Assembly: GCA_023262245.1 (NCBI GenBank)
Contig: JALRDC010000152.1
Location: 1-31,142, forward strand
DNA length: 31,142 nt
DNA from: Flavobacteriaceae bacterium
Lineage (GTDB): Bacteria; Bacteroidota; Bacteroidia; Flavobacteriales; Flavobacteriaceae
Reading direction: 5' to 3'
The position numbers and the translations under genes were made by a program. Shown one piece after another: positions 1-8,946 of this stretch. Below the pieces are notes generated by a model. The model saw only the letters and a program-made list of their open reading frames with translations. It made no database searches and had not been told where the DNA came from. The stretch's first letter is position 1; each line of letters opens with the position of its first letter.

Positions 1-352
1 AGGCTTTAAAATCTTGAATCCAATGGTCTATCTCCTCTTTGGACGTTCCCCGCAAATTCCCTAAAAAATAATAATACTCTTCTGCTGTAAGGTATCCTAT
101 CAGAAAACTTTCATCTATAAACGCTGCAGTAAAAGGCTTCCATGCTTCACTCTTTTGAACATTTATGGAATCTATTTTTACTGTTCCACTTGAGGATTCA
201 ATAAGATCTAACAACAAACTGAAGAAAGTTGTCTTCCCCGCACCATTATTTCCCACTAGTCCAAAAAGTTGTCCTTTGGGTATTGATAATTCAGGTAGGT
301 CTAAAACGATCTGCCCAGAATACTTTTTTGATAATTCACGTATTTCTATCAT
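1..352 (-). CDS. ABC transporter ATP-binding protein (partial, runs off left edge)
   Basis: This is the N-terminal 117 residues of an ABC ATPase, read leftwards and cut by the window edge. The Walker A motif GNNGAGKTT is at residues 34-42, after a short beta-strand region beginning MIEIRELSKKYSG. The Q-loop region around FIDES has no obvious glutamine, as in some CcmA/NatA-like exporters. The signature motif, Walker B and H-loop would lie outside the window. The start ATG is one base after the stop codon of the DUF5687 membrane protein, so the two are surely co-transcribed and probably translationally coupled. Inferred role: it energises that membrane protein as an ABC exporter. The substrate is unknown. 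Confidence 0.9.
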   Translation of the reverse strand, partial: MIEIRELSKKYSGQIVLDLPELSIPKGQLFGLVGNNGAGKTTFFSLLLDLIESSSGTVKIDSINVQKSEAWKPFTAAFIDESFLIGYLTAEEYYYFLGNLRGTSKEEIDHWIQDFKA

Positions 353-353
353 G

Positions 354-1832
354 TCATTTCTTTTTAAATGAAGCAATGGTTTGGTACTTTCTTTTTTGGT
401 ATACCTTTTCAATCAAATTTAATAGTGGCTTGTTAAGAAAGATTCCCAAAAAGCCCGCAATTCCAAGACTAAGTATGCCCGCATTAAATCCAAATAATCT
501 ATTGGGAATCATAAAAACCAAAACGGGCAAAACAATTTTTGGAATTGTGAAAAGAAACTGAGTAAAGTTAAAGCTTTGTGTGTTTTCAAAGGCTTTCGCT
601 TTAACATTAAGCTTCAGTGGTGTTCCGTTATATGCTCCCGAAAACAAGGTAATATAACTCCCTAGACCAAAATTGAAGAGCGCACTCGCCAAGAGAATAA
701 TCATTACCTTTTTCCCAAAATACAAATACGGTAGTGAGAGTATAAAAGACACTGCCACTGAAAACATCATCAGATAGACTTTTGACTTTAAATACGCTTT
801 GTAGGGAATGTTTTGACACATCAAAAAACTATAGTATTCGCTATCCCATGCCGGAACAAGTTGACCAAAAGTTAACATGAATCCTCCTGTTGTAAAGATT
901 CCAGCAAAAATTAACATTGTTGGGTTTTCAAAATAAATGTCTTGAAAAAAGATTAAACCGTAAAATAAAAAAAGCCCTCCCATAAAAAAGACTTGACGCG
1001 CACGAATGTTTCTAAGAATCAAACGAATGTCGTTTTTTATAAAAACTCCTAAAAACCCCGTACGATCAAAAATATGTAACCCTGTCCCTACAATTTGTTC
1101 TTTTTTTCTGCTCAATCCTTTGTCCAGGAAAAGCTCTTTTTTCAAAAACCGATACTGTAAAACAACAATACTCAAAAAAATAAGGATTGGTAATGCAAGC
1201 ACATATGAGTTTCTATACAAAGCATCCATTGCTTTTTCAAAAAGAGAAAATAAAGGAATTCCCAATCCTTCTTGGAGTACGTACATACAAATCAATAGTA
1301 CAGCGGCTCCAAAGGCTACCAATCGGTTTTTGTTTATAAAAAAAATTAAAAAATTATTGGTCCCGGAAAATAACACGACTCCAAAAAACCAAACCCAAAG
1401 CTTATAAGTTGTTGGTTCCTTAATGCTATATACAATACAAAAAGGAAGTAAAATTACTATAGGAATCCAATTAAAAAAGGACCCTAAAGAACGCAACATC
1501 ACACTTTGAACAATTTTATTTTTTGAAATCGGTTGAATTAATAAGGGTTTAATCTCTGTAACGGGTATGTTTTGAACAAAATACCTGATCAATAACTCCA
1601 TACTAAAATAATAGGCCAAAAAACTATTTATAAAAAAAACCGGGTCTTGATCTGGTGCTTTCTTTTGAGCAATAAAATAAGCGCCGATTCCCAAAAACAA
1701 GAAAGATGCTAAAAAATACAAAGCTATAAACCCGATGAAGATACGAACGGCTAATTTTAACTCCCACTGGGGAGCTCTAAAAAATTTCTTTTTGGAAAGA
1801 CGAAAAGATTCTAAAATTGAATAAGGAGCCAT
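354..1832 (-). CDS. DUF5687 family membrane protein, probable ABC permease
   Basis: A 492-residue polytopic inner-membrane protein with roughly twelve hydrophobic segments, the first near residues 33-55 and the last near the C-terminus. Overall length and the opening (MAPYSILESFRLSKKKFFRAP) fit the Bacteroidetes family DUF5687, which I recognise by pattern rather than by search. It has no catalytic motif of its own. Its stop is one base before the ATG of the ABC ATPase, so the pair most simply forms a two-gene ABC transporter of the ABC-2 kind. It is divergent from the reductase gene at 1894. The 61-nt intergenic region shows a promoter element for the other strand but no clear one for this gene. 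The substrate cannot be inferred. Confidence 0.82.
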   Translation of the reverse strand: MAPYSILESFRLSKKKFFRAPQWELKLAVRIFIGFIALYFLASFLFLGIGAYFIAQKKAPDQDPVFFINSFLAYYFSMELLIRYFVQNIPVTEIKPLLIQPISKNKIVQSVMLRSLGSFFNWIPIVILLPFCIVYSIKEPTTYKLWVWFFGVVLFSGTNNFLIFFINKNRLVAFGAAVLLICMYVLQEGLGIPLFSLFEKAMDALYRNSYVLALPILIFLSIVVLQYRFLKKELFLDKGLSRKKEQIVGTGLHIFDRTGFLGVFIKNDIRLILRNIRARQVFFMGGLFLFYGLIFFQDIYFENPTMLIFAGIFTTGGFMLTFGQLVPAWDSEYYSFLMCQNIPYKAYLKSKVYLMMFSVAVSFILSLPYLYFGKKVMIILLASALFNFGLGSYITLFSGAYNGTPLKLNVKAKAFENTQSFNFTQFLFTIPKIVLPVLVFMIPNRLFGFNAGILSLGIAGFLGIFLNKPLLNLIEKVYQKRKYQTIASFKKK

Positions 1833-1873
1833 CTATTTTATTTTGGGAACTTATCCAATAATAATCATTTTTC

Positions 1874-1881
1874 TACATTTG
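1874..1881 (+). promoter_or_regulatory. Bacteroidetes-type promoter -7 element for the PaaE-like reductase
   Basis: TACATTTG matches the Bacteroidetes -7 consensus TAnnTTTG. It ends 12 nt before the ATG at 1894, giving a very short leader. A TTTG at 1842-1845 could be the -33 element, but the 28-nt spacer is longer than usual. The element lies inside the upstream extension of the reading frame that begins at a TTG at 1843, which argues for the ATG at 1894. Confidence 0.6.
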
Positions 1882-1893
1882 CCAAAAAAAGCT

Positions 1894-2934
1894 ATGTCTC
1901 AATTTTATCCTTTGAATGTTTCGGCAATTGACCGCAGCACTCCAGATGCTGTAGTTCTTACCTTAGAAGTGCCTGATGCTCTTTCATCAACTTTTAACTA
2001 TTTAGCGGGTCAATACATTAGTTTGGAATTAACCATTAATGAAGTTCCTGTAAGACGATCGTATTCTATTTGCTCTTCTCCTTCAAGCAATCTTTTGCAG
2101 GTAGGGGTAAAAGAAGTTCCTTCGGGTATTTTTTCAAGTTATGTCAATCAAAAGTTACATGTAGGGGATCAACTTTTAGTAAGTCCTCCTGAGGGGCGGT
2201 TTGTCTATCCAAACAAAACATCGCAATCTTCGGTTATGGCTATTGCTGCTGGAAGTGGTATTACACCTATCATGTCTATACTAAAATCGGTTTTGCAAGA
2301 AGAACAGAGCGCCTCTTTTACTTTAGTTTATGGAAATAAAACCCCAGAAAAAACAATGTTTTACAAAGAACTTCGGGCTCTAGAACAAATCCATCCCAAG
2401 CGATTAACAATCCATTGGGTTTTTAGTCAATCTAATGAATCGGGGGGACATTTTGGTCGAATAGATCAAAGTATTCTGAATTATGCGCTCAATAAAAAGG
2501 GTCGTCTTCCTAGCAGCTTTTATCTCTGTGGACCCGAGGCATTAATCCGTGATTCTGAAAAACTTCTTAAAGATAAAGGGGTAGAGGAAAGTGCGATTCT
2601 TCATGAGCTTTTTACAACAAGTTCCGAAAAGAAAGAAATTGAAAACAGCGCACAAAAAGGGCTTTTATACCTTACCTGTGATGACGTAACACATACTCTA
2701 GAATTGGTACAGAACAAAACCATACTTGATATTGCTTTGCAAGCAAAGCTAGACGTCCCCTACTCCTGTCAAGGAGGCGTGTGCAGTAGCTGTATTGGTA
2801 AAATAACCGAGGGAAAGGCAGAAATGGCAACGAATCAAATTTTGACAGAAGACGAAGTAAAACAAGGTCTTGTTCTTACCTGCCAAGCTGTTCCGCAATC
2901 TGAGAGTATTCGGATTGATTATGATGATGTATAA
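1894..2934 (+). CDS. PaaE-like FAD/NAD(P)H and 2Fe-2S ferredoxin reductase
   Basis: A 346-residue electron-transfer flavoprotein. In order it has an FAD-binding barrel with RRSYS at residues 54-58, an NAD(P)-binding domain with AAGSGITPIMS at 118-128, and a C-terminal plant-type 2Fe-2S ferredoxin domain with cysteines 292, 297, 300 and 330 (C-x4-C-x2-C-x29-C). This order and length match PaaE, the reductase of phenylacetyl-CoA epoxidase, and related ferredoxin-NADP reductases. No other phenylacetate gene is present, so the partner is unknown and the paaE name is not justified. The start is the ATG just after a TACATTTG promoter element; an upstream TTG at 1843 would put the promoter inside the gene. 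It stands alone, and its stop directly abuts that of DUF6427. Confidence 0.9.
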   Translation: MSQFYPLNVSAIDRSTPDAVVLTLEVPDALSSTFNYLAGQYISLELTINEVPVRRSYSICSSPSSNLLQVGVKEVPSGIFSSYVNQKLHVGDQLLVSPPEGRFVYPNKTSQSSVMAIAAGSGITPIMSILKSVLQEEQSASFTLVYGNKTPEKTMFYKELRALEQIHPKRLTIHWVFSQSNESGGHFGRIDQSILNYALNKKGRLPSSFYLCGPEALIRDSEKLLKDKGVEESAILHELFTTSSEKKEIENSAQKGLLYLTCDDVTHTLELVQNKTILDIALQAKLDVPYSCQGGVCSSCIGKITEGKAEMATNQILTEDEVKQGLVLTCQAVPQSESIRIDYDDV

Positions 2935-3855
2935 TTATCCATTATAAATCAGATAGAGTACTGTTCCTTTTAAAATTAGAAGAGAAAGGATAAAGACTTC
3001 CGCCCTTTTGTGTGTGAGATCCACTAAAAAAACACCTAGTATATGTAATAAAGGGAAAAAGGTCAATTCCCAAGGGTTTAAACTGTCATTAGGTCTAAAA
3101 AAGGAGGTGTAAAGCCCTAGGAAAAACCATATTAATATGAAAATGAGGATCCCTACATTGGGTGCCATACTTTTTCTAATGTAACTCTTTATTGGAAGAA
3201 GAATAACGATGCTCATTAACAAAACAAACAGAAGTTCCTGAGGGGTTAAATCCTGTATTCTGATTAAACTCGAAGATCTTGAATCCATAAAGGAATACTC
3301 TAGATCAAAAATATGAACTGTTGTTAGCGTCCAAATAAGTATTAAGAGGGGTGGGATTAAATACGCAATAAAAAATTTTAGGTTACGGGCTCTTTGATCT
3401 AAAAAAAAGGTTGCTGGTATTATTAAAAACCATACAAAAATAGGCTCAAAAAGGATGAGACAGGAAAGAATTAAACTTAAATTAAAACAAGATCTAAAAA
3501 CGTTTTTCGCAGTGGAAATCAAGATCACATTATGCAAGGCAATGCCCAAAAAAAACTGTAGTAAAAGACCTTTGAAACTAAGGGTTCCTTGAGGTAGATA
3601 AAAAACAATGATTAACATACTTAAGGAATGCAAAGCAGAAATTTTTATATTTCGATACTCTTTTTCAACCAAAAAGAGAAGGCTCAAGCCTGCGCTAATA
3701 ATCATCGTTTTCAATGCTGAGTCCGTAATCGTTTGAAGTGGATCTTGAAATAAATCTTCGGTCGTATTGTGATAAAAAACCAAGCAAATAAAACACAAGG
3801 CACTTCCCAAGAGTAAAGAAATAATTTTTGTTTTGAGAAAAAGGTTGGCTAGCAT
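2935..3855 (-). CDS. DUF6427 family membrane protein
   Basis: A 306-residue hydrophobic protein with about eight or nine membrane-spanning segments separated by short loops. The general pattern and its position beside DUF6341 and purD match the flavobacterial family DUF6427, recognised from memory of flavobacterial gene order. No catalytic or binding motif is visible and the function is unknown. Its stop codon directly abuts the stop of the convergent reductase gene with no intervening base. Its start is 40 nt from the divergent DUF6341 gene. The shared 40-nt region holds a clear promoter element only for DUF6341. Confidence 0.75.
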   Translation of the reverse strand: MLANLFLKTKIISLLLGSALCFICLVFYHNTTEDLFQDPLQTITDSALKTMIISAGLSLLFLVEKEYRNIKISALHSLSMLIIVFYLPQGTLSFKGLLLQFFLGIALHNVILISTAKNVFRSCFNLSLILSCLILFEPIFVWFLIIPATFFLDQRARNLKFFIAYLIPPLLILIWTLTTVHIFDLEYSFMDSRSSSLIRIQDLTPQELLFVLLMSIVILLPIKSYIRKSMAPNVGILIFILIWFFLGLYTSFFRPNDSLNPWELTFFPLLHILGVFLVDLTHKRAEVFILSLLILKGTVLYLIYNG

Positions 3856-3867
3856 AGAGGTTTCCCT

Positions 3868-3875
3868 TAAATTTG
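3868..3875 (+). promoter_or_regulatory. Bacteroidetes-type promoter -7 element for DUF6341 gene
   Basis: TAAATTTG fits TAnnTTTG and ends 20 nt before the first ATG at 3896. No convincing TTTG -33 element is visible upstream. Confidence 0.5.
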
Positions 3876-3895
3876 CAAGGTAAGTAAACTCTTAA

Positions 3896-4126
3896 ATGAT
3901 GAAAAACTTTTTTGAAGGCATCGCATGGTTATTTGAAGAAATACTTTTCCTGCCCTTTTCTCTTTTGCGTGAATTGGAATTATCCCATTGGACACTTGCT
4001 AACACCGTAAACTGGATGTTTTTAATCATCGGTTTTGCCGCTATGGTTTATTGGATTCTTCAACTCAATTTGTTCGACAAAAATGGTGAAGAGGATAAAG
4101 ACCCCTCTGCCCATTCTTTTCTATAA
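3896..4126 (+). CDS. DUF6341 family small membrane protein
   Basis: A 76-residue protein with one clear transmembrane helix near residues 36-58 (NWMFLIIGFAAMVYWIL), an amphipathic N-terminal half (FFEGIAWLFEEILFLPFSLLRELELS), and an acidic, charged tail ending AHSFL. I recognise this as the flavobacterial family DUF6341, often seen next to DUF6427 and purD. The function is unknown. Either of two consecutive ATG codons (3896 or 3899) could start it. Its stop TAA sits directly next to the purD stop on the opposite strand, so the last six bases are shared. The preserved neighbourhood is the only hint of a role. Confidence 0.78.
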   Translation: MMKNFFEGIAWLFEEILFLPFSLLRELELSHWTLANTVNWMFLIIGFAAMVYWILQLNLFDKNGEEDKDPSAHSFL

Positions 4127-5386
4127 ATCAAAGCCTATATCTTTCCGATAATTAATTCCCTCAAAATGAATTTTAGCTAGGGTATTATAAGCACTTTTAA
4201 CAGCGGATTGAAAATCTTGACCAAAAGAAGTTACTGCTAATACACGCCCTCCCGAAGTATAAACCCCGTCCTCTCTTAAAGTCGTTCCTGCATGAAAGAC
4301 CATTTTATTCTCTGGTAATCCTTCGATGCGTTTTCCTTTTTCATAAGCTTCTGGATATCCTTTAGAAACCGCCATAACGGTTGCTGCGGTCTCAGGAGTA
4401 ATTTCCAACTTAATTTCGTCCAAGCGTCCTTCGGTTACGGCCTGAAAAACAGTGACCAAATCATTCTGAATTCTTGGGAGTACGACCTCTGTTTCTGGAT
4501 CTCCCAAACGAACATTGTACTCAATAACCTTAGGTTGATTACCCACTTTAATTAAGCCTATAAATACAAAACCTTGATAGGGGATTCCGTCTTTTTTTAA
4601 TCCATGGATGGTCGGTTTTACAATTTGATCGGCTATTTTATCTTCAAATTCTTGATCAACAAATGGAACAGGAGATACCGCTCCCATTCCTCCAGTGTTC
4701 AAGCCTGTATCTCCTTCACCTATACGCTTATAATCTTTTGCCATGGGCAAAGTGACATAATTTATCCCATCTGTCAAGACAAAACAAGAAAGCTCAATGC
4801 CACTTAAAAATTCTTCAATGACTACTTTGTTAGAAGCTTTGCCAAATTTATTTTTTAAAAGCATCTCTCGCAATTCTTTCTTCGCCTCTATTAGGTCTTC
4901 AAGAATCAATACCCCCTTGCCTGCAGCTAATCCATCTGCTTTTAAAACATAGGGCGGTTGGCTTTGTTCCAAAAAAGCTTCTCCCTCGGCGATCGTTTCT
5001 GATGTAAATTCAGCGTATGCAGCAGTAGGAATATCATGTCTTTTCATAAACGCTTTAGCAAAAGCTTTACTCCCTTCTAAAGATGCTGCAGCTGCTTGAG
5101 GTCCGATAATGCCCACTGTCTTTAAATCTGGGTCGTTTAGGAAGTAGTCGTGAATCCCTAAAACCAATGGCTCTTCAGGCCCAACAATTACCAATTGAAT
5201 TTCATTTTCCAAAACGGCTTTTTTAATTGCTCCAAAATCTGAAACGCCTATCGGCAAATTGGTTGCACAAGAAGCTGTTCCTGCATTTCCCGGTGCTGCA
5301 AAAAGTGCACTACACTCATTACTTTTACTCAATTTCCAGCATAAAGTGTGTTCTCTGCCTCCTCCTCCAATAACCAATATATTCAT
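4121..5386 (-). CDS. purD: Phosphoribosylamine--glycine ligase (GARS)
   Basis: Cytosolic enzyme of de novo purine synthesis: it joins glycine to 5-phosphoribosylamine with ATP to make GAR. The 421-residue length is typical of bacterial PurD. The N-terminal Rossmann-like domain has GGGGREH at residues 7-13 and GPEEPLVLGI further on. The central ATP-grasp domain has KADGLAAGKGV and the late motif NVRLGDPETEV that binds metal-ATP. All key segments look intact. It lies 56 nt after the pyruvyl-transferase-like gene on the same strand and may be read through from that operon, but a degenerate promoter-like TATCTTAG sits 15 nt before its ATG. Its tail overlaps DUF6341 by six bases. Confidence 0.97.
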   Translation of the reverse strand: MNILVIGGGGREHTLCWKLSKSNECSALFAAPGNAGTASCATNLPIGVSDFGAIKKAVLENEIQLVIVGPEEPLVLGIHDYFLNDPDLKTVGIIGPQAAAASLEGSKAFAKAFMKRHDIPTAAYAEFTSETIAEGEAFLEQSQPPYVLKADGLAAGKGVLILEDLIEAKKELREMLLKNKFGKASNKVVIEEFLSGIELSCFVLTDGINYVTLPMAKDYKRIGEGDTGLNTGGMGAVSPVPFVDQEFEDKIADQIVKPTIHGLKKDGIPYQGFVFIGLIKVGNQPKVIEYNVRLGDPETEVVLPRIQNDLVTVFQAVTEGRLDEIKLEITPETAATVMAVSKGYPEAYEKGKRIEGLPENKMVFHAGTTLREDGVYTSGGRVLAVTSFGQDFQSAVKSAYNTLAKIHFEGINYRKDIGFDL

Positions 5387-5400
5387 TAAACTATTTTTTG

Positions 5401-5408
5401 CTAAGATA
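5401..5408 (-). promoter_or_regulatory. Possible weak -7 element for purD
   Basis: TATCTTAG, read on the minus strand, differs by one base from TAnnTTTG and lies 14 nt before the purD ATG in the 56-nt gap after the upstream gene. No -33 element is seen. Confidence 0.3.
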
Positions 5409-5442
5409 ATACGTAATGTGGCACCCTTTCTCCTTAGTCGTT

Positions 5443-6387
5443 TTAATCTTTCAAAAAACGTTCCATTTCTTGTTGAAATTTGCTTACAAAAGGGAGGTGT
5501 GCTTTTGTCGGTCTAGGCCTTTTTTCTTTCCACTCACTCAATTCTTTAGAATTTATGATGGGGAAAAATTGTTCCATTCCTTTTAAACGACTCATTTGGT
5601 TGGGATGCTCAAGTCCATCCGAAAGAAATAAAACGGGCGTGTTAAAGGCCACTGCGGGGAGCGCTGTATGTATTCGAGAGGTGATTACTAATTTGGCTTC
5701 TGCAATTTTTTTTAAATGCTTTTTAGCTTCATTGATCCGCTCAACTTCGCTAAATTGATTGGCGTCTCTTAATTGAGAACTGTAATATTTCTTTTCTTGC
5801 TGGACTTTTAAAAAGGCATTAAGTCTGTTCATTGCCTTTACATATTGCCTTTTCTTGAACGGCTTTTTTACCTTTTGAATTCCTCTTTTAAAAAATCCTG
5901 TCGAGGGGCTTTCAGTTTCAGGCTTTAAGCGCTCCATTGGACTTATGACGTGAATCCCTTCTCGCTCTTGCTTTTGTGTATAATTATTTCGGTTTAAACA
6001 GAGCGTGAGACATGCTGAATAATAAGTCTTTATTCCAACACTTGACAACACGTTTTGCGTATAATAATCTCTGCAACCAATAGGTTCGTATTTTTTTAAA
6101 TAGCGAATCCCTTTTTCGTCAAGCATTTGCTTTTTAGCGATTGGATTTAAATGAAACGATACTAATAAGGGGTCAATATTATTTGATGGTGGCCAATGAT
6201 TTGGATGTTCCATGAACCATCCGTTCATGATCAATTTTATCGCTTGTCCTTCATACAAATGAAGCTGATCTCGATCCAATTGTGCTACCTCTTTTTGTTT
6301 TAACTCTTGTTGTGCAGCAAGACTTTGAACAAAATCACCTAAGTTATTAGAATTGGGATAGGCCAATACAGCCGCTTTTTTATTCAT
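5443..6387 (-). CDS. Polysaccharide pyruvyl transferase family protein
   Basis: A 314-residue protein. The opening (NKKAAVLAYPNSNNLGD), GCRDYYT at residues 104-110 and TSRIHTALPAVAF at 236-247 match the polysaccharide pyruvyl transferase fold (PF04230). Members of that family transfer pyruvate from phosphoenolpyruvate to sugars of surface glycans such as CsaB-modified cell-wall polymers; others act as related glycosyltransferase-fold enzymes. The lysine-rich stretch at about residues 168-200 may be a flexible insertion. It overlaps the upstream glycosyltransferase gene by 8 nt, so the two probably modify the same glycan. Acceptor and donor are not deducible. Confidence 0.82.
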   Translation of the reverse strand: MNKKAAVLAYPNSNNLGDFVQSLAAQQELKQKEVAQLDRDQLHLYEGQAIKLIMNGWFMEHPNHWPPSNNIDPLLVSFHLNPIAKKQMLDEKGIRYLKKYEPIGCRDYYTQNVLSSVGIKTYYSACLTLCLNRNNYTQKQEREGIHVISPMERLKPETESPSTGFFKRGIQKVKKPFKKRQYVKAMNRLNAFLKVQQEKKYYSSQLRDANQFSEVERINEAKKHLKKIAEAKLVITSRIHTALPAVAFNTPVLFLSDGLEHPNQMSRLKGMEQFFPIINSKELSEWKEKRPRPTKAHLPFVSKFQQEMERFLKD

Positions 6388-7441
6388 CTTTCCCGTGCTG
6401 ATTTAATGTTTCATTAAAAAATGCTCTCCTCCTTTCTAAGGGATAAAGCTTCTTTATTCGCTGTCTTGCTTTTGTCCCCAATTCTTCAGGCTCTTTTTTT
6501 AAAAAAGCTTCTATGTGATCTATTCCTTCCGCAGTTTCAAAAACGAAACCAGTATCTCCTATCGCATCTGGAATACCAAAAACACGATTTCCTAAAGGTA
6601 TGCATTCACACAACATGGCCTCACAAAGTACGTTAGGAAGTCCTTCTATTTTAGATCCTTGAAAATAATAGGTGTTTTGACTAAATAACTGCCGCAATGT
6701 TTCCCTAGTTTGCTTTCCCAAACAAAGCACATTTTTTGGGAGCTCTTTTTTATGAAGTAATCGGGAGTCTATCCCTGCAATTGTAAATTGAAATGAGGGT
6801 AAAGATTCTGCCAGTTTTAAAAAAAGAGGGATTCCTTTCCTTCTAAAGGTCCTCTCGTCAGCAATATTGGCAACTGTAAGCACCGTCTTCGGTGTTTTTT
6901 TTTCTACAGGCTTCCAAAATAGAGGATCATAGGCGGTAGGCACTTCGCTTATTGGGGTTTTTAAATCTGGTATGAAAGCGCGTATCCCAGAACGTATTTC
7001 TGAATTCTTTTCAGCATTTGGGCACCCGTCAGCTAAGCTTTTGTGAACAACCCAAATGGCCCCTGCTTGTTTATAGTTCTTCTGAGCAAAATGACCGCGT
7101 AAATTTTTCTTTAAAAAAATCCCGTACTTTAATTCCGGACTAGACACGGCATCATATCCTCCCACGATAATGGTAGCGTTTAAGCCCAATTGTTTAGCAA
7201 ACCAAAGAGGAATAACAGCGTGATAGTCGTTAAACCAACTAAAAACAGCATCTGACTGAGGAAGATAAAGCACACTTAGGAAGAACTCGCGTATTCGATT
7301 CCAAAAAAACCGAAAGGGATCCTTAAATGCTGGAGAATAAATCAAAAAAACCTTATGCCCCATCCCTTCAAGAAGTTCAATATCCTTAATAACAAAAGTG
7401 TTTTTAATATTACAAACAAGTGTGACTTTGCGAGGTTTCAT
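6380..7441 (-). CDS. GT4-type glycosyltransferase
   Basis: A 353-residue protein with the two Rossmann-like halves of a GT-B glycosyltransferase. The C-terminal half carries EGLPNVLCEA at residues 266-275, the E-x7-E signature that binds the nucleotide-sugar donor in GT4 enzymes, preceded by TVANI and RRKGIPLFLKLAESLP typical of that domain. No signal peptide or membrane helix is evident, so it probably acts at the cytosolic face of the membrane. Its ATG overlaps the GH3 stop by 4 nt and its own end overlaps the pyruvyl-transferase-like gene by 8 nt. The context suggests surface-glycan synthesis. The sugar is unknown. Confidence 0.87.
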   Translation of the reverse strand: MKPRKVTLVCNIKNTFVIKDIELLEGMGHKVFLIYSPAFKDPFRFFWNRIREFFLSVLYLPQSDAVFSWFNDYHAVIPLWFAKQLGLNATIIVGGYDAVSSPELKYGIFLKKNLRGHFAQKNYKQAGAIWVVHKSLADGCPNAEKNSEIRSGIRAFIPDLKTPISEVPTAYDPLFWKPVEKKTPKTVLTVANIADERTFRRKGIPLFLKLAESLPSFQFTIAGIDSRLLHKKELPKNVLCLGKQTRETLRQLFSQNTYYFQGSKIEGLPNVLCEAMLCECIPLGNRVFGIPDAIGDTGFVFETAEGIDHIEAFLKKEPEELGTKARQRIKKLYPLERRRAFFNETLNQHGKDE

Positions 7442-8946
7442 GCTTTTTTATTTATCAAATAATCCTGCAAAGCATTTGCAATTTTTCGGTTGTCAGAAAT
7501 TCGTGGAACTTTATTTTGACCTCCTAGTTTTCCAATACTTTTCATGTAGTTTTTAAATCCATCTTTTACAACTTCTCGTATTTCTAATGGCCGTAAAACC
7601 TTCCCCGTTATCAAATCGTCGTAATAAATATTTTTCGTTTGCATAAACTTATCCATCCGAGCAGCAAAAGCATTCAGGTCTTTTGGGTAGCTGTCAAATT
7701 CTATAAACCATTCGTGATAGGGAAGTCCTTCAGAAGGATTTATCTCTGGCGCAACGGTAAATTCTCTAATACGAACAGAACCTTCGTCTGACTCAACGGC
7801 TTGTTGCAAGGCTTGTTCCACTTCACTAACGATGACATGTTCTCCAAAAGCTGAAATAAAATGTTTTATTCTTCCACTTACTATAACACGATAAGGAGCT
7901 GTACTTGTAAATTGTATGGTATCCCCAATATTATATCGCCATAATCCTGCCGAAGAAGAAATGATCATCACATAATTAGTTCCCAAAGCTACCTCTTCAA
8001 GACTGTGGATCGTAGGATGGGTATCAAAAAAAGTACTGGCTACAATAAATTCGTAATAAATACCATGATCTAAAAGGAGAAGCAACCCTTTATCGTCCTG
8101 ATTATCTTGATACGCAAAAAAACCTTCGGAAGCAGGATAAAATTCGATACTATCTGGTCTTCTTCCGATCAGGTTTTCAAAAACACTTCTGTAAGGCTCA
8201 AAGTTAACCCCACCATAGACAAAAAGAGAAAAGTTGGGAAACAGCTCGCCAATTGTCTTTCCTGTTCTTGAAGTTAATCTTTCAAAATACATTTGAACCC
8301 AAGAAGGAATACCGCCAATAATGGTCATGTCTTCATTATGCGTTTCCTCAACAATGGCGTCAACTTTAGTTTCCCAATCCTCGATACAGTTCGTCTTCCA
8401 ACTGGGCATTCGATTCTTCTGCAAGTAGGCAGGGACATAATGGGCTACGATTCCAGACAGACGCCCTAGAGACACTCCATTCAGGTTTTCCAAAACGGGA
8501 CTTCCCTGAACAAAAATATGCTTCCCATTAACAATCCCTGTCTTTCCCGTTTTATGTATGTAATTCAATAACGCTTCTCGAGCAGCCCGAATGTGTTGCG
8601 GCATGGAAGCTTTTGTTATGGGAATGTACTTAGCTCCAGAAGTTGTTCCGCTAGACTTCGCATAATACAAGGGTCTTCCTGGCCATAAAACATCACTACT
8701 TCCTTCTAATACCTTTTCTATATATTCTTTTAACCCTTCGTAATCCCTAACAGGAACTTGTTCTCGAAAGCTTTTTATATCCTTAATTTTATCGAATTCA
8801 TGCGCTTTCCCAAAGCTTGTTTTTCGTCCTTCTTGGATGAGGTCATGAAAAAGTTTTTCTTGAGTAGCCAATGGATTATTTATCCATTTTTTATTTCTCC
8901 TATCGGACCATGCAGCATAAATCTTAGCGCCTAAAGCTTTGATCAT
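7438..8946 (-). CDS. GH3 family acyl-adenylate/amide synthetase-like protein
   Basis: A 502-residue member of the GH3 family, whose plant members adenylate carboxylic acids such as auxin or jasmonate and link them to amino acids. The ATP-binding motif SSGTTSG is at residues 98-104, YVPAYLQ and NFSLFVYGGVNFEPYR follow, then EFYPASEGFF and the hinge segment around SGRIKHFISAFGEHV. The chemistry of the bacterial homologues is largely unknown. The gene overlaps both neighbours by 4 nt (M23 peptidase upstream, glycosyltransferase downstream), implying tight co-translation and perhaps envelope-related amide formation. No signal peptide is present, so it should be cytosolic. Confidence 0.92.
   Translation of the reverse strand: MIKALGAKIYAAWSDRRNKKWINNPLATQEKLFHDLIQEGRKTSFGKAHEFDKIKDIKSFREQVPVRDYEGLKEYIEKVLEGSSDVLWPGRPLYYAKSSGTTSGAKYIPITKASMPQHIRAAREALLNYIHKTGKTGIVNGKHIFVQGSPVLENLNGVSLGRLSGIVAHYVPAYLQKNRMPSWKTNCIEDWETKVDAIVEETHNEDMTIIGGIPSWVQMYFERLTSRTGKTIGELFPNFSLFVYGGVNFEPYRSVFENLIGRRPDSIEFYPASEGFFAYQDNQDDKGLLLLLDHGIYYEFIVASTFFDTHPTIHSLEEVALGTNYVMIISSSAGLWRYNIGDTIQFTSTAPYRVIVSGRIKHFISAFGEHVIVSEVEQALQQAVESDEGSVRIREFTVAPEINPSEGLPYHEWFIEFDSYPKDLNAFAARMDKFMQTKNIYYDDLITGKVLRPLEIREVVKDGFKNYMKSIGKLGGQNKVPRISDNRKIANALQDYLINKKA

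Noticed and set aside
1843..1893. N-terminal extension of the reductase from a TTG
   Set aside because: It reads through the TACATTTG promoter element, and the extra residues do not resemble the family.
1894..2934. Assignment of the reductase as paaE of phenylacetate degradation
   Set aside because: Domain order fits, but no paaABCD or other phenylacetate gene is in the window; related reductases serve other pathways.
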